Assembly (NCBI RefSeq): GCF_041521385.1
Contig: NZ_CP168006.1
Location: 868,001-932,000, forward strand
Source of the DNA: Alcaligenes faecalis
Lineage (GTDB): Bacteria > Pseudomonadota > Gammaproteobacteria > Burkholderiales > Burkholderiaceae_B
Direction of reading: 5' to 3'
Length of the DNA stretch: 64,000 nucleotides
Below the pieces are notes generated by a model. It was not told the origin of the DNA, ran no database searches, and saw only the letters and a program-made list of their open reading frames with translations. Position numbers and translations under genes: made by a program. Below are positions 51,721 to 60,351 of the stretch, piece by piece (the stretch's first letter is position 1; each line of letters starts with the position of its first letter).

Positions 51721-53148
51721 ATGAAACTGTACGAGACCCTGGCCAAGGAGCTGGCCCAGGCCATTCTGGACGGCACCGTAGCGGCAGGCGAGCGCATGCC
51801 TTCCGTGCGCCAATTGATGGATAAGCACAAGATCAGTGCCTCGACGATTTTCCAGGCCTATTACCGACTGGAAGCACAAGGCTTGATCAAGGCGCGCCCT
51901 CGTTCGGGCTACTACGTCTGCCCCAGCCTGGCGCCTCATACCTTGGAGGCAGACACCGCCTCCCAGCCACCTCTGCAAGCCACCAGCGTCAACAATAGCG
52001 ACCTGATCATGGCAATCTTGCAATCCAGTTCCGAGCGATCCGTAGCCCCCTTGGGATCCGCCTTCCCCAGCCCCCTGCTCTTTCCTCTGGAGCGACTGGG
52101 CCGCTTTTTATCAGCCAGCCTGAAACAACAAGACCCTTGGGCCAGCGTGGATGACCTGACCCAGGGCCACGCCCCCTTGCGCCGCCAGATTGCCTTGCGT
52201 TACCTGGCTCAAGGCATGGCGATCAATGCCAACGATATTGTGATTACCAACGGGGCTCTGGAAGCACTGAACCTCTGTCTGGCTGCAGTGACTCAACCGG
52301 GTGACATTGTGCTGGTAGAGTCACCCACCTTTTATGCGGCTTTGCAGTCGCTGGAACGCATGAAGCTACAGGCCCTGGAAGTGCCCACACACCCGCGTGA
52401 AGGCATTGATCTGGACGCGCTGGAGCACGCCATCAAGCAACATGCCCCCAAAGCCTGCTGGCTGATGACCAACTTCCAGAACCCGCTGGGCAGCCTGATG
52501 CCCGATGCGAAAAAAGCCCAATTGGTCGAACTGCTGGCCCGTTATGACATCCCCCTGATCGAGGACGATGTTTACGGCGAGCTGTACTTCGACACAGAAC
52601 GCCCCCGCCCCGCCAAAGCCTTCGACCGCCAGGGCCTGGTGATGCACTGCTCTTCTTTCTCCAAAACCCTGGCACCCGGTTATCGCATCGGCTGGGCTGT
52701 GCCGGGACGCTATCTGCGTGAAGTCGCCCAGGCCAAACTGACCACCACCCTGACTTCCCCCGTCCCTACCCAGCTAGCCCTGGCCAGCTACCTGGAAAAA
52801 GGCGCGTATGACCAGCACCTGCGCCGTTTGCGTACCCAGTTAAAAAACCAGTATGGACAATTCGCCAAAGCCTTGGGGCGCCACTTCCCCTCAGGCACAC
52901 GGGCAACCCGCCCCGAAGGTGGCTACTTCTTGTGGATAGAGCTGGAAAAAAGCGTACAAACCCTGGAATTGCATCGCCAGGCCCTGTCACAAGGCATCAG
53001 TCTGGCGCCGGGTTCTATCTTTTCAACCACCCAGAATTACAGCCATTGCCTGCGCCTTAACTTTGGTCACCCCTGGACCGAACACAGTGACCAGGCTCTG
53101 GAAATTCTGGGTAATTCCTGCCGATCATTGCCACTTAAAAAGTCATGA
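51721..53148 (+). CDS. MocR-family transcriptional regulator
   Basis: 475 residues from the ATG at 51721, since the extra upstream codons do not match the family. Residues 1-70 are a GntR winged helix (LAQAILDGTVAAGERMPSVRQ, ASTIFQAYYRLEAQGLI). The aminotransferase-like domain keeps D in LIEDDVYGELYFD and the PLP lysine in SSFSKTLAPGYRIGW. It differs from the other two MocR proteins in the window and is of the YdcR-like type. The target is unknown; it is divergent from the oxidase genes and precedes a lipocalin-like gene. Confidence 0.87.
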   Translation: MKLYETLAKELAQAILDGTVAAGERMPSVRQLMDKHKISASTIFQAYYRLEAQGLIKARPRSGYYVCPSLAPHTLEADTASQPPLQATSVNNSDLIMAILQSSSERSVAPLGSAFPSPLLFPLERLGRFLSASLKQQDPWASVDDLTQGHAPLRRQIALRYLAQGMAINANDIVITNGALEALNLCLAAVTQPGDIVLVESPTFYAALQSLERMKLQALEVPTHPREGIDLDALEHAIKQHAPKACWLMTNFQNPLGSLMPDAKKAQLVELLARYDIPLIEDDVYGELYFDTERPRPAKAFDRQGLVMHCSSFSKTLAPGYRIGWAVPGRYLREVAQAKLTTTLTSPVPTQLALASYLEKGAYDQHLRRLRTQLKNQYGQFAKALGRHFPSGTRATRPEGGYFLWIELEKSVQTLELHRQALSQGISLAPGSIFSTTQNYSHCLRLNFGHPWTEHSDQALEILGNSCRSLPLKKS

Positions 53149-53264
53149 AGCGTAGGGCCTGGCGATAGAAAATAAGAATAGGCAAGTCATTGAATAACAA
53201 ATAAAAAGACAGCATGATGGCGCCGTTACATAACGCAACAACACTGTCTATTCAGGAGTTTTTG

Positions 53265-53690
53265 ATGGCCCATACCTTACGTAGCAAGCTGATCGGTGTC
53301 TGGCAATTGGAGTCCTTTGAATTTGTCCCGGAAGATGGCTCGCCCAGCTATCCAGGACTGGGACCTAACCCTATCGGTCAACTGATCTATACAGAAACAG
53401 GTTATGTAGGGGCGCAACTGGGCAGCAGCACCCGAACGGTACAGGACAACTGTCAATCGCTACTGGATACGTATCTGGCCTACGCCGGTACGTTTGAAGT
53501 GGATGAAGCCACCCAGTGCGTCACCCACTTTGTTGATATGTCTCTGTACCCTGATTGGGTAGGGGTTCCCCAGCTACGCCTGGCACGTTTTACTCAAGAC
53601 GCGCTGGAACTGAGTACCCGTGAACCCGTGACGGTAGCAGGCAAACTGGGAGTGGGCACCTTGCTGTGGCACCGCGCCGGGCCAGCCTAA
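53265..53690 (+). CDS. Lipocalin-like domain protein
   Basis: 141 residues, start at an ATG behind CAGGAG. It has no signal peptide. The pattern LIGVWQLESFEF, GQLIYTETGYVGAQL and DWVGVPQLRLARF fits the lipocalin-like (Lipocalin_5) beta-barrel family found in polyketide clusters and elsewhere. Ligand and function are unknown. It follows the MocR gene after 116 bases and may be regulated by it. Confidence 0.72.
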   Translation: MAHTLRSKLIGVWQLESFEFVPEDGSPSYPGLGPNPIGQLIYTETGYVGAQLGSSTRTVQDNCQSLLDTYLAYAGTFEVDEATQCVTHFVDMSLYPDWVGVPQLRLARFTQDALELSTREPVTVAGKLGVGTLLWHRAGPA

Positions 53691-53731
53691 GCAGATACGC
53701 CATAACTAGCGGCCAGCCTTTGTTGGCCGTT

Positions 53732-54655
53732 TCAGTTTTGAACCTCACCATCGAGCAGGCCCAGAAAATAATCCACAATCGCGTGTGCACGCCTGTCCTT
53801 GCGCATGGCCAAGGACAAGGGAATCGTGAACTGACGCTGCTGCGGGTCCACCGCCATCATCTGGCCCTTCTCTACCCAGCGAGCCGCCACGTGCTCGGGC
53901 AAAAAGCCGATGTACTCCCCCGTCAAAATCAAAAAGGCGATCCCTTCCCGATCACTGGCGGTAGCAACGCAATTCAAATCCTGGTGCTGGCCAATCGCCT
54001 CCGGGCTCATACGATAAGCAGGCGCAATGGCCGCAGCCCCACACAAGGCGTCCCGAGACACCGAGCCTGTTTGCACCGCTTCAAACAAAGGATGCTCCCA
54101 GGAGCAATACAGAAAATAAGGCTCTGCATAAAGCGTGCGATACTCCAGCCCACTCAAGGCATTGGTTTCGGGCAGCACACCCATGTGCAAGCGACCATCC
54201 AATAAACCACGCTCAATCTCACCCGGCGTACTCATGCTGATATGGACACGCACCGCCTCGCTTTTTTGCCGTAAGGCACGCAAGGCCGAGGTGATGTGCA
54301 TATGGGGCTGCGAGATCAGGCTATTCATCAAGCCTATATTCAGATCCCCTCGCAAGCTGGAATGCAGCTGATTCACTTCACTGCGAAAATTCTCCACTGC
54401 GGCCATCAAGGTTTCACTAGCCCGTAACACCTGCCGCCCTTCCTCGGTCAAGGCAAAGCCAGCCCGGCCACGCTGGCACAGCCGGATTCCACCCAGGCGC
54501 TTTTCCAAGTCGCTCATATGCAGGCTGATGGCCGAGCGCGTAATGCCCAGCACGCCTTCCGCCGCCGAAAAGCTGCCCACTTGCGCCACTGTTCTGAACA
54601 CACGCAGCAGACGCAAATCAAAATCAGAAACCTGCAAGAGTCCCTTGAATTGCAT
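53732..54655 (-). CDS. LysR-family transcriptional regulator
   Basis: 307 residues from the ATG at 54655, which gives the usual LysR length; longer starts would cover the operator-like repeat. The N-terminal helix-turn-helix is FDLRLLRVFRTVAQVGSFSAAEGVLGITRSAISLHMSDLEKRLG. The effector domain follows (SSLRGDLNIGLMNSLIS). It is divergent from the aminotransferase gene, the expected target. Confidence 0.9.
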   Translation of the reverse strand: MQFKGLLQVSDFDLRLLRVFRTVAQVGSFSAAEGVLGITRSAISLHMSDLEKRLGGIRLCQRGRAGFALTEEGRQVLRASETLMAAVENFRSEVNQLHSSLRGDLNIGLMNSLISQPHMHITSALRALRQKSEAVRVHISMSTPGEIERGLLDGRLHMGVLPETNALSGLEYRTLYAEPYFLYCSWEHPLFEAVQTGSVSRDALCGAAAIAPAYRMSPEAIGQHQDLNCVATASDREGIAFLILTGEYIGFLPEHVAARWVEKGQMMAVDPQQRQFTIPLSLAMRKDRRAHAIVDYFLGLLDGEVQN

Positions 54656-54680
54656 ATAGGTGAGTAAAACAATAAGTAAA

Positions 54681-54707
54681 GTTGAATAAAAACGTATTTT
54701 ACTCAAC
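54681..54707. promoter_or_regulatory. 27-bp imperfect palindrome between LysR and aminotransferase genes
   Basis: GTTGAATAAAA and TTTTACTCAAC are inverted repeats with one mismatch around AACG(T)A. The site lies centrally in the 100-bp divergent promoter region and is a good candidate for the LysR-type operator. Confidence 0.6.
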
Positions 54708-54755
54708 AACTTAGCGGCCTACACTGGGGGTATTCACCGCCTTGAGGAGACCGAT

Positions 54756-56102
54756 GTGAACTCACCCTACTTTGCGCCACAGCAGATTGCCAGTGAACTC
54801 AATCTCCAGTCCCACTGGATGCCCTTTACCGCGAACCGGCACTTCCAGCAGGACCCGCGTCTGGTCGTCAAAGCCGAAGGCAACTGGCTGTACGACCAGG
54901 ATGGCCGCCAGATTCTTGACAGCCTGTCCGGGCTTTGGACATGCGGTGCCGGACACGCTCGCCATGAAATCCAGGCCGCCGTGCATCGTCAACTCGGACA
55001 ACTGGACTACTCTCCCGCCTTTCAGTTTGGGCATCCCGCCGCGTTTCAACTGGCTGACAAGCTGACGCAATACACCCCCGAGGGTCTGGATCACGTTTTC
55101 TTCACCAACTCCGGTTCTGAATGTACCGACACTGTCGTGAAGATGGTGCGAGCCTACTGGCGCATCAAAGGCCAGGCGACCAAAACCCGTTTGATTGGCC
55201 GGGCGCGTGGCTATCACGGCGTGAACGTGGCCGGCACCAGCCTGGGCGGCATAGGCGGCAACCGCAAAATGTTCGGCCAGTTGATGGATGCCGATCACCT
55301 GCCCCATGTACTGCAAGCAGACTGCGCCTTCACGCGCGGCCAGCCCGCGACAGGGGGCCTGACCCTGGCCGACGAACTGCTGAAACTGATCGAACTGCAC
55401 GACGCCAGCACCATCGCGGCCGTTTTTGTCGAGCCCGTTTCGGGCTCGGCAGGCGTGCTGGTGCCCCCTACCGGCTACCTGCAACGCCTGCGCCAGATTT
55501 GCGATCAGCACAACATTCTGCTGGTCTTTGATGAGGTCATCACCGGCCTGGGCCGCTTGGGCACTTATACCGGAGCCGAGTACTTTGGCGTCACCCCCGA
55601 CATCATGACCATGGCCAAGCAACTGACCAACGGTGCCATTCCCATGGGAGCGGTCATTGCCAGCCAAGAAATCTACCAAACCTTCATGGGTCAGGACCTG
55701 CCACTGCACGCTGTGGAATTCAGCCACGGTCACACCTACTCTGCCCACCCCGTCGCCTGCGCCGCTGGACTGGCTGCCCTGGAGTTGCTGGAACAAGACA
55801 ATCTGCTGCAACGCTCCGCCGAACTGGCCCCGCATTTTGAGCAGGCTCTGCACCAACTGCGCGACAGCCCAAATGTCATCGACATCCGCAACTGCGGCCT
55901 GGCAGGTGCCATCCAACTGGCTCCGCGTAATGGCGACCCTGCCATCCGCCCTTTTGAAGCCGGTCTGCAACTGTGGAAACAGGGCTTTTACGTGCGCTTT
56001 GGTGGCGACACCCTGCAATTTGGCCCCACCTTCACCAGCACACACGCACAGCTTGACTCACTATTCGATGCCGTTGGTAGTGTCCTGAAGAACCTGAGCT
56101 GA
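54756..56102 (+). CDS. Omega-amino acid--pyruvate aminotransferase
   Basis: 448 residues of the class III aminotransferase family, close to beta-alanine--pyruvate transaminases. It starts at a GTG six bases after GAGGAG. Visible are SLSGLWTCGAGHARHEI, the PLP-phosphate loop NSGSECTDTVVKM, D in LLVFDEVITGLGRLG and the PLP lysine in TMAKQLTNGAIPMGAV. It moves an amino group from omega-amino acids (beta-alanine, possibly taurine) to pyruvate. Regulation is probably by the divergent LysR protein. Confidence 0.9.
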   Translation: MNSPYFAPQQIASELNLQSHWMPFTANRHFQQDPRLVVKAEGNWLYDQDGRQILDSLSGLWTCGAGHARHEIQAAVHRQLGQLDYSPAFQFGHPAAFQLADKLTQYTPEGLDHVFFTNSGSECTDTVVKMVRAYWRIKGQATKTRLIGRARGYHGVNVAGTSLGGIGGNRKMFGQLMDADHLPHVLQADCAFTRGQPATGGLTLADELLKLIELHDASTIAAVFVEPVSGSAGVLVPPTGYLQRLRQICDQHNILLVFDEVITGLGRLGTYTGAEYFGVTPDIMTMAKQLTNGAIPMGAVIASQEIYQTFMGQDLPLHAVEFSHGHTYSAHPVACAAGLAALELLEQDNLLQRSAELAPHFEQALHQLRDSPNVIDIRNCGLAGAIQLAPRNGDPAIRPFEAGLQLWKQGFYVRFGGDTLQFGPTFTSTHAQLDSLFDAVGSVLKNLS

Positions 56103-56288
56103 ACGTAGCGACCGGGCGGTCAAGAAAAGGCCGCTCTACTGTCGCTAACAAAACCGCCTCACACCGAAGCCAAGACCTTGAACAGGGGCTAAAGGAGACA
56201 GTCTGTGCAATCCAGGCGGTAGCCCCTGCTCCAAACACAACAAAAGCGCCATAATAGAATTTTTGCCCCACAAGAATCGTTCAGCGCC

Positions 56289-57125
56289 ATGAGTCCATCC
56301 CACCCCCCCGTTTTTGCACAGGCCCCTATTGGCGTGTTTGACTCGGGCGTGGGTGGTTTGTCCATCTGGCGTGCCCTGCGCCAATCCCTGCCCAACGAGC
56401 ATCTTCTCTACCTGGCCGATTCCCAGTACGCTCCCTACGGTGACCGATCCCCCGAGTGGATTGTGGAGCGTACCCTGCAAATGACTCAATTGCTGATAGA
56501 TCAAGGCTGCAAAGCACTGGTTATCGCCTGCAACACCGCCACCCTGGTAGCGGCCCAGGCCCTGCGCGCCACACTGAGCATTCCCATCATCGCCATCGAA
56601 CCGGCCATCAAACCCGCCGCTGCACTGAGCCGCAACCGTAGTGTCGCCCTGATGGCCACCAGCCGCACCCTGGATAGCAGCGGCCTGCAAAGCCTGATCG
56701 ACCGCTATGCCAGCGACGTAGAAATCATCCGCATCCCCTGCCCCGGCCTGGCCGACCGCGTCGAAGCCCTGCAACTGAGCGGCCCGGAAATCGAAGCAGA
56801 ACTACGCCACCGCCTGGCTCCGGCCCTGCAAAGCCAGGCCGACACACTCGTACTGGGCTGTACCCACTACCCCTTCCTGCGCGCCACCATCGAAGCCATC
56901 AGCGGCTCGCGCTTCCATATCCTGGAACCCTCCTTCGCCGTGGCCGCCCAAGTCCACCGCCGCCTGGACCAAGCCAACTGCCTGAACACCCAAACCCAGG
57001 CAGGCAACAGCGCCTTCATCAGCAGCGCCCCCATGGACCAAGCCCAAAAAGTCATCCAAGCACTGACAGGACTTACAGAACCCACCATGCTGACATTCCC
57101 GACACAGACGCTGAACACGCTGTAA
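56289..57125 (+). CDS. murI: Glutamate racemase
   Basis: 278 residues with both catalytic cysteines, in IACNTATLVA and VLGCTHYPFL, and the N-terminal GVFDSGVGGLSI. It makes D-glutamate for peptidoglycan. It stands alone; the aminotransferase gene upstream ends 186 bases earlier. Downstream lies a gene-free stretch with repeat copy D. Confidence 0.94.
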   Translation: MSPSHPPVFAQAPIGVFDSGVGGLSIWRALRQSLPNEHLLYLADSQYAPYGDRSPEWIVERTLQMTQLLIDQGCKALVIACNTATLVAAQALRATLSIPIIAIEPAIKPAAALSRNRSVALMATSRTLDSSGLQSLIDRYASDVEIIRIPCPGLADRVEALQLSGPEIEAELRHRLAPALQSQADTLVLGCTHYPFLRATIEAISGSRFHILEPSFAVAAQVHRRLDQANCLNTQTQAGNSAFISSAPMDQAQKVIQALTGLTEPTMLTFPTQTLNTL

Positions 57126-57399
57126 AACCGGCCGTCCTTAATTCCCCGATGTGTCCAATAAGAGCAGCTTGAATCGGCTGCTCTATCTGGCTGATCTCTA
57201 CCTCCTGCTGTCCAGTTTCGGCCCCCTCTTTCGCCACCTTCGATCAAACCCGCGTCCGTAGTGACGTGATGACTTTAAAAACCCTCCTTCCGGACGGTTG
57301 TAAAGTCAGCCCGAGCAACAAGCCCCGAGCCCCACGACTCGAACAACAATCCGCAGGAACAAAGATCCCAGGCATGCCTCCTCAAACCGTTGAGAGCTG
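57126..57399. other. Gene-free stretch between murI and repeat copy D
   Basis: 274 bp. I see no gene, terminator with a T-run, or promoter that I can support. Confidence 0.4.
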
Positions 57400-57628
57400 C
57401 TCGGGGTGCTGGGACAAGGGGTGCGGGGCGAGTCAGACGACTTGCCGCAGGCGGAGTGGCGATCGGGGGTACAAGCGGCCTGCTGTGTGAGCCCGACGCT
57501 TGTGGTTTGTCCGGGGGACAAACCACCAGGCGAGTTCAGGCTGCGCCCCGATTGCCACTCTGACAAGGGCACCGACGCGCAGCGTCGGCAAGTGGTCCGC
57601 CCCGCACCCCTTGTCCCAGCACCCCGAG
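57400..57628 (+). repeat. Long structured hairpin repeat, copy D
   Basis: A 229-bp copy with perfect 31-bp arms (57400-57430, 57598-57628). Inner helices: ACTTGCC/GGCAAGT, GAGTGGCGATCGGGG/CCCCGATTGCCACTC with one G-U, GCGGCCTG/CAGGCTGC with one mismatch, and the apical GGTTTGTCC/GGACAAACC; side hairpin GACGC-gca-GCGTC. The arms share nothing with those of A, B or C. It is the only copy in this window that lies between two genes of the same direction. Confidence 0.92.
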
Positions 57629-58032
57629 TAGCGACCTACGAAGAATGCCCCAGGCGATCCTCTCCTCTGTTTCCCCATCCAGCCCCCGACCCTACGCCCC
57701 ACCTTCAACCCAAATCCAACAACAATTTTGAACCTAAAACATAAAAAACCGCTCAAAACCCACCGCCCTCCTCCCCCCGTAACAAACCAGACATCCACCC
57801 GCCACATCCCCGCCAAGCCGCAGCCCGCCGCCACTCTCCCCCCACCCCATCCCCCCGGAACCAGCCCTTCACATAAAACACAATCCAATCATCGGCGGAT
57901 TTGCTGATCCGTTCACAGGGCAGTCACACGCCCTTCCTACACTGCCCGCAGTCCTGATCCGATGCCGACTGAGCCGCCCACCCCCACGCACAGTCTGGCC
58001 TCTCTTTTTACCTTCTCTCCACGAGTGGCTGT
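57629..58032. other. Cytosine-rich gene-free stretch before the lipoprotein operon
   Basis: 404 bp with marked C over G excess on the plus strand. It probably contains the promoter of the 58033 gene, but I cannot place it. Open frames on the minus strand have no supporting signals. Confidence 0.4.
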
Positions 58033-60111
58033 ATGACCTTCACCTCCCGCCCCCAAAAATCTCACACCGTGCAGCGCCTGCAACAAGCCGGACTCTCCCT
58101 GTCCCTGGCCCTGCTCTTGACCGCCTGCGGCAGCGGTTCCAATGGCAGCGATGGTCCGGCTAACCCCGGCACCCATCCCGAACCTCCTACCGTAGAACCT
58201 GGCGACAAACCCCAGGCGCTGGGCGGCAAAAAAGCCCTGATCGTCACCATCGACGGCCTGAGCTACGAAGCCCTGCTGCAAGCCCGCCAGGCTGGCAAGC
58301 ACCCTGCCCTGAAAGACCTGACCATCGCCCCCGCCCAAACCGGCGGCTATACCGGCACCCCCAGCGAACAACGCACCCTGCCACTGCCTGGCTGGGCCTC
58401 GCTAATTACCGGCGTCTGGGCAGACCAGCACGGGCTGCGCGGTGTCGGCCAGGAAGACGCCAAACTCACTAGCCCCACCTTGGTCGCTCAGACCGCCGAG
58501 CCAACCCAGGCCGCCCTGTCCTTGAGCACCGCCGACTACCGCACACTGTGGAGCCAGGACCTGCAAGAAGGCCGCATCATCGAAGCGGCCAACTGTACCG
58601 ACTCCGACAGTTGTGTCAGCGAGCAAACACAACAGTACCTGCAAGAAGGCAAGTCCCTGATCCTGGCCCAAATCCAGGCCCCTGCTCGTGCCGCAACCCA
58701 AGGTGGTCTGGGCAGCCCCGCCTACCAAGAAGCAGTTAACGATTCCCTGGCATCACTAGACAAACTGTTCGCCCTGATTGACAAACGCCAACAGGCTGAC
58801 GCCTCGGAAGACTGGTTGGTCATTCTGACCACCAGCTATGGTCTGGACGAGTTTGGTGGCACAACAGGCTCGCAATTTAACCGCAACAAAACCAGTTTTA
58901 TTGCTACCAATAAACCCCTGGCCTCCTTACCCGCCGCCGACAGCCAAGTCTCCAGCACCACCAACATGAACACCCTGGCGGCTGTCATCGACATTGCCCC
59001 CACCGTGCTGTCCCACCTGGGCGTCCAAAGCGAACAATACCGCTTCCGTGGCTCGCCACTGCAAGCTGACACTCGCGTGCGCAACGTCTCCTTCAGCAAG
59101 CCAGACGACAAAAACATAGTGGACCTGAAATGGGTGCTGGATGGTGACGCCTCGCAGGAAATCCAGGTCATGCGCGACGGCAAGCTGATCGCTACCCTGC
59201 CTGCAGGCACAACACAATACTCCGACCCCTTGCCCTCGTCGGACACCGAGCAAATCTACTCGCTCTACTACTCGATCCAAACAGGCAAGGCAGCATCCAC
59301 CCTGAAAGCAGAAGTGGGTTACAAGCCCCCACCGAAACTGGCTGACACCCTGAAAAATGGCCTGCAAAGCTACTACACCTTCAGCGCCCAACCGTTTACC
59401 GACAGCAAAGGTGGCAGCACGCTGCAAACCTCGACCCCTGCGGTACCCGCCGGTCAGTTGATTGCCGCCGACTTCCTGGATCCCAGCACAGACAAGGGTG
59501 GTCTGCGCATCATGGGCAGCAATGTCGATGGCAACGGCAACCGTGGCTACCGCCTGTCCATGAGCCGCAACCTGTTCACGCTGAGCAGCGTGCAGCAAAT
59601 GACGATTGGCTTTTGGCTGCGCACGCCCAACAACTGCCACGGCTACGGCGCCTCCATCATGGCGAACAAAAACTACGACTCCGGCAACAACCCCGGTTTT
59701 GCATTGGGTCTGTTCAATGCCAACGGTTGCGACATCCGCTTTAACACGGGCTATGGTGGCGGCCGCAACGAGAGCAGAGGCTACAACATCACCCCCGACG
59801 AATGGGCCTATGTGGCTGTCGTCATCGACAAAGCCCAAGGCAAGATGCTGGGCCACGTATTTGACCCCAAAAAAGGGGCGCAGTTTGGCTCGGTGGCTCT
59901 GGAAGCCCGTGCCCTTCAAGCTCTGGGTGGCACCGGCACGAGCGAACTGGGCCTGAACGAAGACGTTACCGGCCAGTACTACAAACGCTGGGGACGCAGC
60001 GACATCAATATGGACTTTGGTGAGCTGGCCATGTGGGACCGCGCCCTGAGCACGGACGAGCTGACCAGTATTTACGAATCGCGCCAACCTCTGTCCAGCC
60101 TCCAACCCTGA
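58033..60111 (+). CDS. Lipoprotein with alkaline-phosphatase-like and LamG-like domains
   Basis: 692 residues. The signal peptide ends in a lipobox, LLLTACGSG (Cys about 34). Residues ~65-340 resemble the alkaline phosphatase/phosphodiesterase superfamily: LIVTIDGLSYEAL and the nucleophile region LPGWASLITGVWADQHGLRG. However, the second metal site, normally TSDHG, reads TTSYGLDEFGG, so activity is doubtful. Residues ~450-690 form a LamG/concanavalin-like domain (MTIGFWLRTPNN, GELAMWDRALSTDEL). It heads a set of three exported proteins ending with phospholipase C. Confidence 0.8.
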   Translation: MTFTSRPQKSHTVQRLQQAGLSLSLALLLTACGSGSNGSDGPANPGTHPEPPTVEPGDKPQALGGKKALIVTIDGLSYEALLQARQAGKHPALKDLTIAPAQTGGYTGTPSEQRTLPLPGWASLITGVWADQHGLRGVGQEDAKLTSPTLVAQTAEPTQAALSLSTADYRTLWSQDLQEGRIIEAANCTDSDSCVSEQTQQYLQEGKSLILAQIQAPARAATQGGLGSPAYQEAVNDSLASLDKLFALIDKRQQADASEDWLVILTTSYGLDEFGGTTGSQFNRNKTSFIATNKPLASLPAADSQVSSTTNMNTLAAVIDIAPTVLSHLGVQSEQYRFRGSPLQADTRVRNVSFSKPDDKNIVDLKWVLDGDASQEIQVMRDGKLIATLPAGTTQYSDPLPSSDTEQIYSLYYSIQTGKAASTLKAEVGYKPPPKLADTLKNGLQSYYTFSAQPFTDSKGGSTLQTSTPAVPAGQLIAADFLDPSTDKGGLRIMGSNVDGNGNRGYRLSMSRNLFTLSSVQQMTIGFWLRTPNNCHGYGASIMANKNYDSGNNPGFALGLFNANGCDIRFNTGYGGGRNESRGYNITPDEWAYVAVVIDKAQGKMLGHVFDPKKGAQFGSVALEARALQALGGTGTSELGLNEDVTGQYYKRWGRSDINMDFGELAMWDRALSTDELTSIYESRQPLSSLQP

Positions 60112-60132
60112 TCGCCAAGCAAGGACTTTTTT

Positions 60133-60330
60133 ATGACTTCCAAGAACGCTTCACCCACCTTTGAGCGCCTAAAACGCGCATCCGTCTTGTTGATGTTCTG
60201 CGGCCTGCTGGCGGCTTGCAGTAGCGGTAGCGACAACGGCAGCTCCGGCAGCCCCGGCTCGCCAGAAGAGCCGACTGAACCCGGCAAGCCCACTCCAGAA
60301 CCCGCGCCACAACTCAAATGCGCCCCTTGA
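60133..60330 (+). CDS. Small lipoprotein
   Basis: 65 residues: a signal peptide with lipobox GLLAACSSG (Cys about 31), then a short Gly/Ser/Pro/Glu-rich tail (SPGSPEEPTEPGKPTPEPAP) and a final cysteine. It resembles the first 60 residues of the upstream lipoprotein without the catalytic part, so it may be a remnant of a duplicate or a true short lipoprotein. It sits 21 bases after that gene and 21 before the phospholipase. Confidence 0.65.
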   Translation: MTSKNASPTFERLKRASVLLMFCGLLAACSSGSDNGSSGSPGSPEEPTEPGKPTPEPAPQLKCAP

Positions 60331-60351
60331 TTGACTAAGAGATTAAGCACA

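Noticed and set aside
54762..56045. Long open frame on the minus strand opposite the omega-aminotransferase
   Set aside because: It is the mirror of a high-GC gene; the plus strand has clear family motifs and start signals, the minus frame has none.
58927..60105. 392-codon minus-strand open frame opposite the 692-residue lipoprotein
   Set aside because: No motif or ribosome-binding site; the lipoprotein has signal peptide, lipobox and domains.
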